In this document: piece after piece, positions 24,119-32,659 of the stretch
How the letters are laid out: every line of letters begins with the position of its first letter
Position numbering within the stretch: the stretch's first letter is position 1
Assembly (NCBI GenBank): GCA_002363865.1
Contig: DEWY01000010.1
Coordinates: 186,001 to 250,000, forward strand
Direction: 5' to 3'
DNA length: 64,000 nt
From: Caulobacteraceae bacterium UBA3198
GTDB taxonomy: Bacteria > Pseudomonadota > Alphaproteobacteria > Caulobacterales > Caulobacteraceae
Program-made: the position numbers and the translations under genes
Notes under the pieces: model-generated
Told to the model about the DNA's origin: nothing
What the model saw: the letters and a program-made list of their open reading frames with translations, nothing else
The model's database searches: none

Positions 24119-25705
24119 ATGTTGGACGCCACGCTGAAGAGCCAGCTGCAGGGCTATCTGCAGAACGTGACCCAGCCGGTGGAGCTGGTCGCCTCGCTGG
24201 GCGATGGCCCCAAGGCCGCCGAGATGGGCGAGCTGCTTGAGGACATCGTCTCGGTCTCGGCCGGCAAGGTGACCCTGCGCACCGACGGGGATGACGCGCG
24301 CAAGCCCTCCTTCGAAATCCGCCGGGCCGGAACCGACGTGGCCGTGACCTTCGCCGGCCTGCCCATGGGTCACGAGTTCACCTCGCTGGTGCTCGCCCTG
24401 CTGCACGTGGGCGGCCATCCGCCCAAGGTGGACGCAGACGCCATCGAACAGGTGAAGGCGCTGGACGGCGACTTCGTGTTCGAAACCTATTTCTCGCTCT
24501 CGTGCCAGAACTGCCCCGACGTGGTGCAGGCGCTGAACACCATGGCGGCGCTGAACCCCCGCATCCGCCACACCGCCATCGACGGCGCGCTCTTCCAGGA
24601 AGAAGTCGCCGCCCGCCAGATCATGGCCGTGCCCACCATCATGCTGAACGGCGCCGAGTTCGGTCAGGGCCGCATGACCCTGGAACAGGTGCTGGCCAAG
24701 CTCGACACCGGCGCGGCCGCCCGGGACGCGGCGAAGATCAAGGCCAAGGAGCCCTTCGAGGTTCTGGTCATCGGCGGCGGTCCGGCCGGGGCGGCCGCGG
24801 CCATCTATGCGGCGCGCAAGGGCATCCGCACCGGCATCGCCGCCGAGCGCTTCGGCGGTCAGGTGCTCGACACCATGGCCATCGAGAACCTCACCGGCAC
24901 CCCGCACACCGAAGGCCCCAAGCTCGCCGCCGACCTGGAGCGCCACGTGCGCGACTATGAGGTCGACATCATGAACCTGCAGAAGGCCGCCAAGCTGATC
25001 CCGGCGTCGGAGACCGGCGGCCTGGTGGAGATCGTGCTGGAGAACGGCGCCTCGCTGAAATCCCGCACCGTCATCCTGGCGCCCGGCGCCCGCTGGCGGC
25101 AGATGAACGTGCCCGGCGAAGACACCTATCGCAACAAGGGCGTGGCCTACTGCCCCCACTGCGACGGCCCCCTCTATAAGGGCAAGCGCGTGGCCGTGAT
25201 CGGCGGCGGCAATTCCGGCGTCGAGGCCGCCATCGACCTGGCCGGCATCGTCGCCCACGTCACCCTGATCGAATATGACGGCAAGCTCCGCGCCGACGAG
25301 GTGCTGCAGCGCAAGCTGAAGAGCCTGCCCAATGTCACCATCATCACCTCGGCCCTGACTACTGAGGTGATTGGCGACGGGTCCAAGGTGATGGCGCTCA
25401 CCTATAACGACCGCGGCACGGGCGAGAGCCACACCGTCGAGCTGGAAGGCATCTTCGTCCAGATCGGCCTGGTGCCCAACACCGAGTGGCTGGCCGAGGG
25501 CGGCGTGGCGCTCTCCCCGCGCGGCGAGATCGAGGTCGACGCCAAGGGCCAGACCTCGGTGGCCGGCGTCTTCGCCGCGGGCGACGCCACCACCACCCCC
25601 TACAAGCAGATCGTCATCTCCATGGGCGACGGCTCCAAGGCCGCCCTGTCGGCCTTCGACTACCTCATCCGCCTGGCCCCGGTGGAAGCCCGCGAAGCAG
25701 CGTAG
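24119..25705 (+). CDS. ahpF: Alkyl hydroperoxide reductase, flavoprotein subunit F
   Basis: NAD(P)H-dependent reductase that regenerates AhpC. It is 528 aa in the usual order: an N-terminal tandem thioredoxin-like domain with CxxC in LSCQNCPDVV (about 129-132), an FAD domain with VIGGGPAGAAAA (about 218), the NADH domain VIGGGNSGVEAA, and the redox disulfide YCPHCDG in the thioredoxin-reductase-like core. The C-terminal FAD contact GVFAAGDATTTPYKQI is present. It is cotranscribed with ahpC in all likelihood. Confidence 0.97.
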   Translation: MLDATLKSQLQGYLQNVTQPVELVASLGDGPKAAEMGELLEDIVSVSAGKVTLRTDGDDARKPSFEIRRAGTDVAVTFAGLPMGHEFTSLVLALLHVGGHPPKVDADAIEQVKALDGDFVFETYFSLSCQNCPDVVQALNTMAALNPRIRHTAIDGALFQEEVAARQIMAVPTIMLNGAEFGQGRMTLEQVLAKLDTGAAARDAAKIKAKEPFEVLVIGGGPAGAAAAIYAARKGIRTGIAAERFGGQVLDTMAIENLTGTPHTEGPKLAADLERHVRDYEVDIMNLQKAAKLIPASETGGLVEIVLENGASLKSRTVILAPGARWRQMNVPGEDTYRNKGVAYCPHCDGPLYKGKRVAVIGGGNSGVEAAIDLAGIVAHVTLIEYDGKLRADEVLQRKLKSLPNVTIITSALTTEVIGDGSKVMALTYNDRGTGESHTVELEGIFVQIGLVPNTEWLAEGGVALSPRGEIEVDAKGQTSVAGVFAAGDATTTPYKQIVISMGDGSKAALSAFDYLIRLAPVEAREAA

Positions 25706-25727
25706 GGGAACCCCTACCGCCCACCCT

Positions 25728-25816
25728 CCGTCACCCTCGGGCTCGACCCGAGGGTCCATGCACACCGCCGCCAGTCCGGTGTTCATGGATGGTCGGGTCA
25801 AGCCCGACCATGACGG
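25728..25816. repeat. ~90-bp double-hairpin element, copy 2
   Basis: Hairpin 1 is ACCCTCGGG-CTCGA-CCCGAGGGT (25733-25755) and hairpin 2 is ATGGTCGGG-TCAAG-CCCGACCAT (25789-25811). They are joined by TCCATGCACACCG and CGGTGTTCATGGA, which also pair. The outer ends are CCGTCA and TGACGG. The stems differ from copy 1 yet remain fully paired. It follows ahpF and may terminate it; the rest of the gap before cheW (to 26001) shows nothing clear. Confidence 0.75.
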
Positions 25817-26001
25817 CGCGGGAAGGAAGAGGCCCCACCCCCGCCCCGACAAAAGGTCGCAGCAAAAAGCTTGGCCAGTGAGGTCTCGTTAACCTGGCCT
25901 CATCGATCATCGGCCAAAGTGCGATTACGGGCGCAGATTCGGGACTGCCCACCTCAATCTGGCCCAAGCGGCCAAAGACGAACGCTGGAGGCGTTCTGAG
26001 C

Positions 26002-26460
26002 ATGACCGGACAGGCCCTCGCCACCAGCGCTGAACTGATCACCGTCGTCATCGGCGAGCAGCGGTTCGCCATCGACATCCAGCTGGTCCGGGAAATCCGC
26101 GGCTGGACCAACTCCACCCCGCTGCCCAACGCCCCGGACTATGTGCTGGGCGTCATCAACCTGCGCGGCGCCGTCCTGCCGGTGCTGAACCTGGCCGCCC
26201 GGCTGGGCCTGCCGGCCAGCGAGGCCCGCTCCTCATCAGTCGTCATCGTCGTCGACCTGGTGGGCCGCACGGTCGGCCTGCTGGTGGACGCCGTCTCCGA
26301 CATCATCAATGTGGGCGAGGGCGAGATCCAGCCGGCCCCGGTGATTGGCGCGGCCTCCTCCAAGGGTCTGGCGCGCGGCATGATCACCACCGATGAGGGC
26401 ATCATCACCCTGATCGACATGAGCGGCATCCTGCCCGCCCCGGAGCTGGCGGCGGCTTAA
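26002..26460 (+). CDS. cheW: CheW-type chemotaxis coupling protein
   Basis: A 152-residue CheW/SH3-like scaffold that links methyl-accepting receptors to the CheA kinase. Typical segments are RFAIDIQLVREIRGW, DYVLGVINLRGAVLPVLNL (the most conserved CheW block) and VGLLVDAVSDIINV. It stands alone, not in a che operon, so it could serve an accessory receptor array. A GGAG motif precedes the ATG. A family C palindrome follows the stop and may end the transcript. Confidence 0.93.
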   Translation: MTGQALATSAELITVVIGEQRFAIDIQLVREIRGWTNSTPLPNAPDYVLGVINLRGAVLPVLNLAARLGLPASEARSSSVVIVVDLVGRTVGLLVDAVSDIINVGEGEIQPAPVIGAASSKGLARGMITTDEGIITLIDMSGILPAPELAAA

Positions 26461-26464
26461 GCAA

Positions 26465-26508
26465 GCGCGTTCCGATAAGTGGGAACCGGTTATCGGAACA
26501 AAACGCGC
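26465..26508. repeat. GCGCGTT palindromic repeat (family C, copy 2)
   Basis: GCGCGTT and AACGCGC outer arms with an inner GATAA/TTATC stem around GTGGGAACCGG. It shares CCGATAAGTGGGAACCGG with copy 3 (there on the opposite strand). It lies between the convergent cheW and sdaA genes. Confidence 0.75.
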
Positions 26509-26534
26509 GCCAACTCTTAGGCCGGCCTAAGGCC

Positions 26535-27911
26535 TCAGCACTCCACCACATTGACGGCGAGGCCCCCCAGCGAGGTCTCCTTGTAGATCTCGTTCATGTC
26601 CTCGCCTGTCCGCTTCATGGTGGCGATGACCTTGTCCAGGCTGACCGAATGCTGGCCGTCGCCCAAGAGCGCCAGGCGCGAAGCGTCGATGGCCTTCACC
26701 GCCCCCATGGCGTTGCGCTCGATGCAGGGCACCTGCACCAGGCCGCCGATGGGATCGCAGGTGAGCCCCAGATTGTGCTCCATGGCGATCTCGGCGGCAT
26801 TCTCGATCTGGGCGTTGGTCCCCCCGAGCGCCGCCGTCAGCCCGGCCGCGGCCATGGAGCAGGCCACGCCCACCTCCCCCTGACAGCCCACCTCGGCGCC
26901 AGAGATCGAGGCGTTGCGCTTGTAGAGCGCCCCGATGGCCGCGGCCGTCAGCAGAAAGGTCCGGCGCCCCTCGGCCCCGCCCCGGTGGAAGCGGTCATAG
27001 AAGCGCAGCACGGCGGGCAAGAGCCCTGCGGCCCCATTGGTGGGCGCCGTCACCACCTTGCCGCCCGAGGCGTTCTCCTCATTCACCGACAGCGCCCAGA
27101 GGTTCACCCAGTCCAGCGCGGCCAGGGGGTCGCTGATATTGCGCTCCATGCGCCGCGTCAGTTCGTTGAAGTGCTGGCGGGCCCGGCGGCGAACCTTCAG
27201 GCCGCCGGGCAGGCAGCCGTCCTGGCGCAGCCCCCGCTCAATACAGGCCTCCATGGCCTCGAAGATGGCGTCGAGGCCGGCGTTCACCTCTTCAGGGCTC
27301 CGCCGGGCGATCTCGTTGCGCCACATGAGCTCGGCGATCGTCACGCCCTCCTGCTGCGCCATCACCAGCAGCTCATCGGCGCTCGTGAAGTCATAGGGGA
27401 TGGCGGGGCCCGACGGCGCGGGCGGGGCGTCGACCTGCGCCTCGTCCACCACGAAGCCGCCGCCGATGGAGAAGTAGAGCCCTTCGGCGAGCACCTGCCC
27501 GCCCCCGTCCAGGGCCCGGAACCGCAGGGCGTTGGGATGCTGCGGCAGCCGCGTGCGCCCCTCCCAGAGGATGTCGTCAGCCGCCGAATAGGCGATCTCC
27601 GGCCCCCCGGCGCCCAGCCTCAGCCGGCCCGCCTCGGCGATCTTCGCCAACTGCGCCTCGGCGGCGTCCGGGTCGATGGTGGCGGGCTCGAACCCCGCTA
27701 ACCCCAAGATCACCGCCCGGTCGGTGGCGTGGCCGCGGCCGGTCATGGCCAGGGACGCATAGAGGGTGGTCTCCACCCGCGCGACGCCGCCCAGCACGCC
27801 CTGCTCGGCCAGGGCGCTGAGGAACCGGGCGGCCGCCGTCATCGGTCCCATGGTGTGGGAGCTGGAAGGCCCGACGCCCAGCTTGAAGAGGTCGAAGACG
27901 CCGGCGCTCAT
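26535..27911 (-). CDS. sdaA: L-serine ammonia-lyase, single-chain
   Basis: Deaminates L-serine to pyruvate with a [4Fe-4S] cluster. The 458-aa chain has the beta domain (GVGPSSSHTMGPM, about 12-24) fused to the alpha domain. Cluster cysteines are in EVGCQGEVGVACSMAAAG and LTCDPIGGLVQVPCIERN, and PTNGAAGLLPAVL is the substrate-binding block. The ATG at 27911 starts the family N-terminus MSAGVFDLFK; the frame extends to 27953. It sits just downstream of ppc on the same strand. Confidence 0.96.
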   Translation of the reverse strand: MSAGVFDLFKLGVGPSSSHTMGPMTAAARFLSALAEQGVLGGVARVETTLYASLAMTGRGHATDRAVILGLAGFEPATIDPDAAEAQLAKIAEAGRLRLGAGGPEIAYSAADDILWEGRTRLPQHPNALRFRALDGGGQVLAEGLYFSIGGGFVVDEAQVDAPPAPSGPAIPYDFTSADELLVMAQQEGVTIAELMWRNEIARRSPEEVNAGLDAIFEAMEACIERGLRQDGCLPGGLKVRRRARQHFNELTRRMERNISDPLAALDWVNLWALSVNEENASGGKVVTAPTNGAAGLLPAVLRFYDRFHRGGAEGRRTFLLTAAAIGALYKRNASISGAEVGCQGEVGVACSMAAAGLTAALGGTNAQIENAAEIAMEHNLGLTCDPIGGLVQVPCIERNAMGAVKAIDASRLALLGDGQHSVSLDKVIATMKRTGEDMNEIYKETSLGGLAVNVVEC

Positions 27912-27984
27912 GGAAGCTCTCAAGACTTTGGGGTGCGTAAGAGGCGGGACCATAGGGGCTCGTCCCGCCCTGGCCAGGGCCGGC

Positions 27985-30696
27985 TCAGCCCGTGCCGCGA
28001 AGTCCGGCGGAAATGCCTGCTACAGTGAACTCCACCGCCCGTTTTAGACGCGGATCGTCGTCCCCGCGGCGCCGCCGCGCCAGCAGCTCCAGCTGCAGCC
28101 GGTTGAGCGGCGCGATGGAGTCCGAGGCCACCTGCACCCATTCGGCGAGCGCCGGGCGGTCGTCCAGCAGCCGCGTCCCCCTGCGGATCGACACCGCCAG
28201 CTCGCAGGCCTGCTCATAGTCGGCGCGGATGACGTCCATGATCGCCCGGGCGGCGCCCTGGTCCGGCGCCAGCTCGGCATAGGCGGAGGCCAGCTCCATG
28301 TCGGCCTGGGCCAAAGCCAGCTCCATATCGGCCAATAAAGCGGGGAAAATGCGCCCGAAATGGGCCATTTCGGCCAGTTCTGAGCGGGTCAATCCGGCCC
28401 GCTTCACCCCCCCTGCAAAGCCGAACCAGCCGGGCAGCATGAACCGCGACTGGGTCCAGCTGAACACCCACGGTATGGCCCTAAGGTCTTCAATCTTCCG
28501 GCTTTTCGTCCGCGACGCCGGCCGGCTGCCAACGTTCAGCTCCGCAATCTCCCCGATCGGCGTCGCCGACCAGAAGAAGTCCTCAAACGCCGCATTGTCA
28601 TAGACCAGCTCCCGATAGGCGGAGAACGCCCCCTTGCGCAGGCGGGCCAGGCGGTCGGCGTGGGCTTCGCTGGGGGAGATCTGCTGGCGGGCGCCGGCGG
28701 AGAGCACCGCGCCGACCAGCTCGTCCATGCGCCGGCGGGCGGATTCCTCGTCGCCGTAGCGGCGGGAGATCATCTCGCCCTGCTCGGTCCAGCGCATGCG
28801 GCTGGGGATCACCTCGAAGGGCTGGGCCATGACCGAGGCCGCCGCCGGCCCGCCGCCGCGGCCGATGGAGCCGCCGCGGCCATGGAAGATCTGCAGGGCC
28901 GCCCCGTTCTCCAGGCAGGCGGACGAGAGCGCGCTGGCCGCGAGGGCCACATGCAGCCGCGAGGCGATGTAGCCGCCGTCCTTGTTGGAGTCCGAATAGC
29001 CGAGCATCACCTCCTGGTAGCCCGCCTGGCCAACGATGGCCCGGGCCGGCGGCAGGGCGAGCCAGGCCCGCAGGATGTCGGGCGCCTGCTCCAGGTCGGT
29101 GATGGTCTCAAAGAGCGGGCTAAGCCGCATCCGCGTCTCGGGCCGCGCCCCGCCCCTGGCCAAGCCCGCCTGCTTCATCAGCACCAGCAGGGCCAGGATG
29201 TCGGACACCGCCGCAGCCTTGGAGATCACATAGGCGCCGAGCGCCTTGGGCCCATAGAGGTCCAGCGCCCGGGCCGCCGCGTCCAGGATGGCCAGCTCCT
29301 TCGCCGTCTCTGCCGAATAGTCGAGATAGGGCGAGCGCAGGGGCCGCGCATGGGCGAGTTCGGCCAGCAGCACCTCCACCCGGGCGTCCTCATCCAGGGC
29401 CTCGTAGTCGGCCACCGCGCCGGCCCGGGCCAGCAGCTCGGCCACGACTCGGGCATGGACGTCGGCGTTCTGGCGCAGGTCGATGGTCAGCAGGTGGAAG
29501 CCGAAGGCCTGCACCGCCAGGATCAGCCGCTTCAGCCGCGGCCCGACCATGCGCTCGCCCCCATGGGCCTCGATGGACTGGGCTACGGCGCGCAGGTCGG
29601 CGATGAAGGCCTCGGGATCATCATAGGGCTCGGCCTGCGAGGGGGTCAGCGCGAAGGCCACCGGCTGGCCGGTGAGCTTCTGGGACACCGCGCTTAGCCG
29701 GTCGAATATGGCCTCGAGCGCCAGGCGGTAGGGCTCGTCACGCCGGTGGGGGGAAGGATCGGGCATGGCCGCGCCCAGCTCGCGGATCTCGGCCGAGACC
29801 TCGGCGAAGCCGGACGAGATGGCCAGGTCCCGCCACAGGGCCCGCAGCTCGCCGGCGTAGAAGTCGCAGATCAGCCGGGCCTGGGCCTCCAGCGCCGTAC
29901 GCAGGGCGGCGGCGTCCACCCCCGGATGGCCGTCCCGGTCGCCGCCCAGCCAGGAGCCGAGACTGAGCACCGGCGGGGTCTCGGCGTCGGTGAGCAGGCC
30001 CTGCCAGTCGGCATAGAGGGCGGCCACGGCCGGCAGCACCGACTGGCGCACCACCGAGAGCACATTGCGGATCTCGTCGGCCACGGCGATCTTTTCAGGC
30101 CGGTTCAGCCGGGTGCGCCAGAGCAGCGCCACCTCGCGGAACAGGGCCTCGCGGGCCTCGGCCTCCAGGGCCGGCGGCAGCCGGTGGCGGCGCAGGGCCA
30201 TGAGCCGGGTGATCTCTCCTTCCCGGTCCACCAGGGCCCGGCGGCGGACCTCGGTGGGGTGGGCGGTGAAGACCGGCGCCACCCGCAGCCGCGCCAGCGC
30301 CTCGGCGATCTCGCGCTCGCTGCGGCCGGCCTTGGCCAGGCCCTCCACGGCGCCGCGGAGGGTGACGGCGCGGCTGGCGCCGGCCGAACGGCCCTCGGCC
30401 TGACGGCGCCGCCCTGTCACCTCCTCGGCCATGTTCTCCAGCAGGGCATGGCAGGCGAAGGCTCTCGCCAGGAACTCCGCCTCGTCGGCCGACAGCTCCT
30501 CATAGGGCCGCAAGCCCTCGGCCGCCCTTGCCGCATCGACACCGGCGGCGGCGGCCTCTCCGTCCAGATAGGCGATGGCCTCGCGCAGCAGCTGGGCCAG
30601 CAGGTCGGCCTGGCGGCGGACCTCACGGGCGTCGTCGCCGGCCTCGCCGCCGAGGTCCAGGGGATGGGCGGCGGAGCGTGTGTCGGGGGTTTCCAT
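27985..30696 (-). CDS. ppc: Phosphoenolpyruvate carboxylase
   Basis: Carboxylates PEP to oxaloacetate, replenishing the TCA cycle. It is 903 aa with the two catalytic signatures: VFTAHPTEVRRR (active-site His) and VMLGYSDSNKDGGY (Lys). The GRGGSIGRGGGPA loop binds substrate. The C-terminal end reads AGLRGTG where the family usually ends QNTG, so the terminal Gly is kept. The ATG at 30696 follows AGGATGGGG; the frame to 30795 is open but not conserved. It diverges from the serine hydrolase across 107 bp. Confidence 0.97.
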   Translation of the reverse strand: METPDTRSAAHPLDLGGEAGDDAREVRRQADLLAQLLREAIAYLDGEAAAAGVDAARAAEGLRPYEELSADEAEFLARAFACHALLENMAEEVTGRRRQAEGRSAGASRAVTLRGAVEGLAKAGRSEREIAEALARLRVAPVFTAHPTEVRRRALVDREGEITRLMALRRHRLPPALEAEAREALFREVALLWRTRLNRPEKIAVADEIRNVLSVVRQSVLPAVAALYADWQGLLTDAETPPVLSLGSWLGGDRDGHPGVDAAALRTALEAQARLICDFYAGELRALWRDLAISSGFAEVSAEIRELGAAMPDPSPHRRDEPYRLALEAIFDRLSAVSQKLTGQPVAFALTPSQAEPYDDPEAFIADLRAVAQSIEAHGGERMVGPRLKRLILAVQAFGFHLLTIDLRQNADVHARVVAELLARAGAVADYEALDEDARVEVLLAELAHARPLRSPYLDYSAETAKELAILDAAARALDLYGPKALGAYVISKAAAVSDILALLVLMKQAGLARGGARPETRMRLSPLFETITDLEQAPDILRAWLALPPARAIVGQAGYQEVMLGYSDSNKDGGYIASRLHVALAASALSSACLENGAALQIFHGRGGSIGRGGGPAAASVMAQPFEVIPSRMRWTEQGEMISRRYGDEESARRRMDELVGAVLSAGARQQISPSEAHADRLARLRKGAFSAYRELVYDNAAFEDFFWSATPIGEIAELNVGSRPASRTKSRKIEDLRAIPWVFSWTQSRFMLPGWFGFAGGVKRAGLTRSELAEMAHFGRIFPALLADMELALAQADMELASAYAELAPDQGAARAIMDVIRADYEQACELAVSIRRGTRLLDDRPALAEWVQVASDSIAPLNRLQLELLARRRRGDDDPRLKRAVEFTVAGISAGLRGTG

Positions 30697-30803
30697 GGCC
30701 CCATCCTGACTCCAACCGGACAGACGCGACAGGGGGCTGTGACCGGCAAGTTGACCTAAGGGGCGCCTTTGACATCGACGGCGGGGCGCGCTCACCTGCG
30801 CCC

Positions 30804-31838
30804 ATGAGCCTGCCCATCCTGCCGACCCAGCCCGCCCACACCCCCTGGCCCACGGCGCAATGGCCGCAAGGTCAGCCCGAACACGCCGATGGCGCGGTGC
30901 TGGAGGCCTTGATGGCGACGGCCTTCGCCGCCCCCGACACCGAGCTCCTGGGCGAGACCCATGCCGCCCTGATCGTTCAGGGCGGGCGGATCGTCATGGA
31001 GCGCTATGGCGAGGGCTTCGGCCCGGACGCCACCTATCCCTCCTGGTCCAAGGCCAAGAGCATCACCCAGGCCCTGGTGGGCCTGCTGGTGGCTGAGGGA
31101 AAGCTCGACATCCACGCCCCGGCCGACGTTCCGGAATGGCGCGAGACGCCGGATGATCCTCGCGCGGCGATCACCCTGGACCAGCTCCTGCGCATGTCGA
31201 GCGGCCTGTCCTTCGTGGAGGACTATGTGCCGGGCCACGTCTCCGATGTGATCGAGATGCTGTTCGGCTCGGGCAAGGCCGATGTGGCCCACTATGCCGC
31301 CACACGCCCCCTGGCCCATCCGCCGGGCACCGCCTGGTCCTATGCCAGCGGCACGACCAACATCGTCGCCCGCTGCGCCGCCCGGGCGCTCGCAGTCGAT
31401 GGCGCGGGCTTCGAGGCCTTCATGCGGGAGCGTCTATTCGAGCCGCTGGGCATGACGAGCCCGGTCCCCAAGTTCGATCCTGCCGGGACCTTCATCGGCT
31501 CGTCCTTCTGCTTTGCGACGGCCAGGGACTTCGCCCGGTTTGGGCTACTCTATCTGCGCAGCGGTCGCTGGGAGGACCGCCAGCTGCTGCCGGCCGACTG
31601 GATCGACTATGCCCGCACGCCGACCCCGCAGCCGGCGGTGCGCGAAGGCGACTATGGCGCCCACTGGTGGCTGAACATCGCCGGCCCCGGCTCGTTCAGC
31701 GCCAACGGCTATGAGGGCCAGTACACCGTCCTGGTCCCCGACCTCGACCTGATCCTCGTCCGCCACGGCAAGACGCCGCTGGACAAGAAGGACAACGTCA
31801 AAGCCTGGATCGCCCAGGTGGTCGACGCCTTCCGGTGA
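30804..31838 (+). CDS. Serine hydrolase, beta-lactamase class C/esterase family
   Basis: A 344-residue penicillin-binding-like serine hydrolase. The nucleophile motif SxxK is SWSK (PSWSKAKSITQAL), the second motif Yx(N/S) is in WSYASGTTN, and the third is probably HGK near RHGKTPLD. There is no obvious signal peptide, so it may be cytoplasmic, unlike true AmpC. Such proteins often are esterases or peptidases; nothing here points to antibiotic resistance. It is closed downstream by a strong hairpin. Confidence 0.85.
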   Translation: MSLPILPTQPAHTPWPTAQWPQGQPEHADGAVLEALMATAFAAPDTELLGETHAALIVQGGRIVMERYGEGFGPDATYPSWSKAKSITQALVGLLVAEGKLDIHAPADVPEWRETPDDPRAAITLDQLLRMSSGLSFVEDYVPGHVSDVIEMLFGSGKADVAHYAATRPLAHPPGTAWSYASGTTNIVARCAARALAVDGAGFEAFMRERLFEPLGMTSPVPKFDPAGTFIGSSFCFATARDFARFGLLYLRSGRWEDRQLLPADWIDYARTPTPQPAVREGDYGAHWWLNIAGPGSFSANGYEGQYTVLVPDLDLILVRHGKTPLDKKDNVKAWIAQVVDAFR

Positions 31839-31856
31839 GATGCACGAACTGGAAAG

Positions 31857-31885
31857 GTGCGCCGCGCGTTATTGGCGCGGCGCAC
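31857..31885. terminator. Strong bidirectional hairpin between convergent genes
   Basis: GTGCGCCGCGC (31857-31867) and GCGCGGCGCAC (31875-31885) form a perfect 11-bp stem with a 7-nt loop GTTATTG, placed between the stops of the serine hydrolase and the GIY-YIG gene. There are short T runs only. Confidence 0.7.
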
Positions 31886-31892
31886 TTCAGAC

Positions 31893-32297
31893 TTACTGGT
31901 CGTTCAGCGGAGGATTGTACGCATGACGAAGGCTCGTCTCGACAGCACACCGATCAATCTTCCCCCCGCGAATGACGAGTACACACACGTGGGTCGCGCC
32001 ACTGAGGATAGCAGCCGCCCACTTATGATGAGACGGGAAGCCTTCCCCGACACGGGCGTCGAGGTCTTCGGTCTCACCGATATAGAGCACGCTAAGCGTC
32101 TGTGGGTCCGTCTGCTGACAGATGGCGTAAACACCCGGAAGCGGCTGGAAAAACTCGCCGAGAGGATGAACCTGGAAGGTGTAGGGCGTACCGCGCGCGC
32201 CACCGGCAAGGGCGTTGAGCCCGGTAGGCCTTCCCACCAAGGTGATAGTCGGGAGCGATTTCGACTGGCCCGCGAAGGCATTCTGCGTTAGATTCAT
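31893..32297 (-). CDS. Stand-alone GIY-YIG-like domain protein
   Basis: A 134-aa protein whose second half fits the GIY-YIG nuclease fold: GVYAICQQ (GIY position), LYIGETEDLDARV (YIG position with the following Arg), and a Glu in AVETSLRHAYNPPLNDQ. The GATHVCVLV strand and the NPPLN ending are seen in a group of small prokaryotic GIY-YIG proteins of unknown role. The catalytic Tyr/Arg/Glu set appears intact, so DNA cleavage is plausible but unproven. The N-terminal 45 residues look unrelated. Neighbouring non-coding DNA is less GC-rich than usual, hinting at acquisition. Confidence 0.7.
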   Translation of the reverse strand: MNLTQNAFAGQSKSLPTITLVGRPTGLNALAGGARGTPYTFQVHPLGEFFQPLPGVYAICQQTDPQTLSVLYIGETEDLDARVGEGFPSHHKWAAAILSGATHVCVLVIRGGKIDRCAVETSLRHAYNPPLNDQ

Positions 32298-32659
32298 AGC
32301 CGTTCTTTCTGGCCCCGTGGGGTCCGTTAGATAGCCAAGATCGTCGCTTGTCCGGCAAAGATTCGGCGACGATTTCAGACTCTACCATGGACCGGCGCAC
32401 ACTAACAGTGGTGCCGGTCCTGGTTTGTTCTCACCACATATTGTGCTTCCGCGAGGGCTGTGGCTTTCCCGTTTGCTGTTCGCCAAGTGCGGAAGCGCTG
32501 CGTCTACACTTGGTGGGGAGTGATGGTCGTTGGGAACGCGGCGGTTGTTCTGGCGCGATGGCTCAACGGAATGATGGGCGCGCTCTGACAACGTGCGCGC
32601 TCAGAGCAGACACGGTGGTTGGCTGCCCTAACGGCGCGAGCACTGCCCCTAACCTAACC
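32298..32659. other. Non-coding stretch between the GIY-YIG and MHS symporter genes
   Basis: No convincing gene is present; open frames across it lack codon bias and family features. It contains a small hairpin (GACCGGC 32390-32396 with GCCGGTC 32413-32419) and the short palindrome CACA-TAT-TGTG at 32435-32445. It is less GC-rich than the flanks, and the promoter of the GIY-YIG gene must lie in it. Confidence 0.5.

Noticed and set aside
27967..27980. GCCCTGGCCAGGGC palindrome between sdaA and ppc
   Set aside because: Short and likely by chance at this GC content; too small a loop for a terminator hairpin.
30804..31838. Antibiotic-resistance beta-lactamase
   Set aside because: The SxxK/YxS motifs fit the wider serine hydrolase family; there is no signal peptide and no specific AmpC feature.
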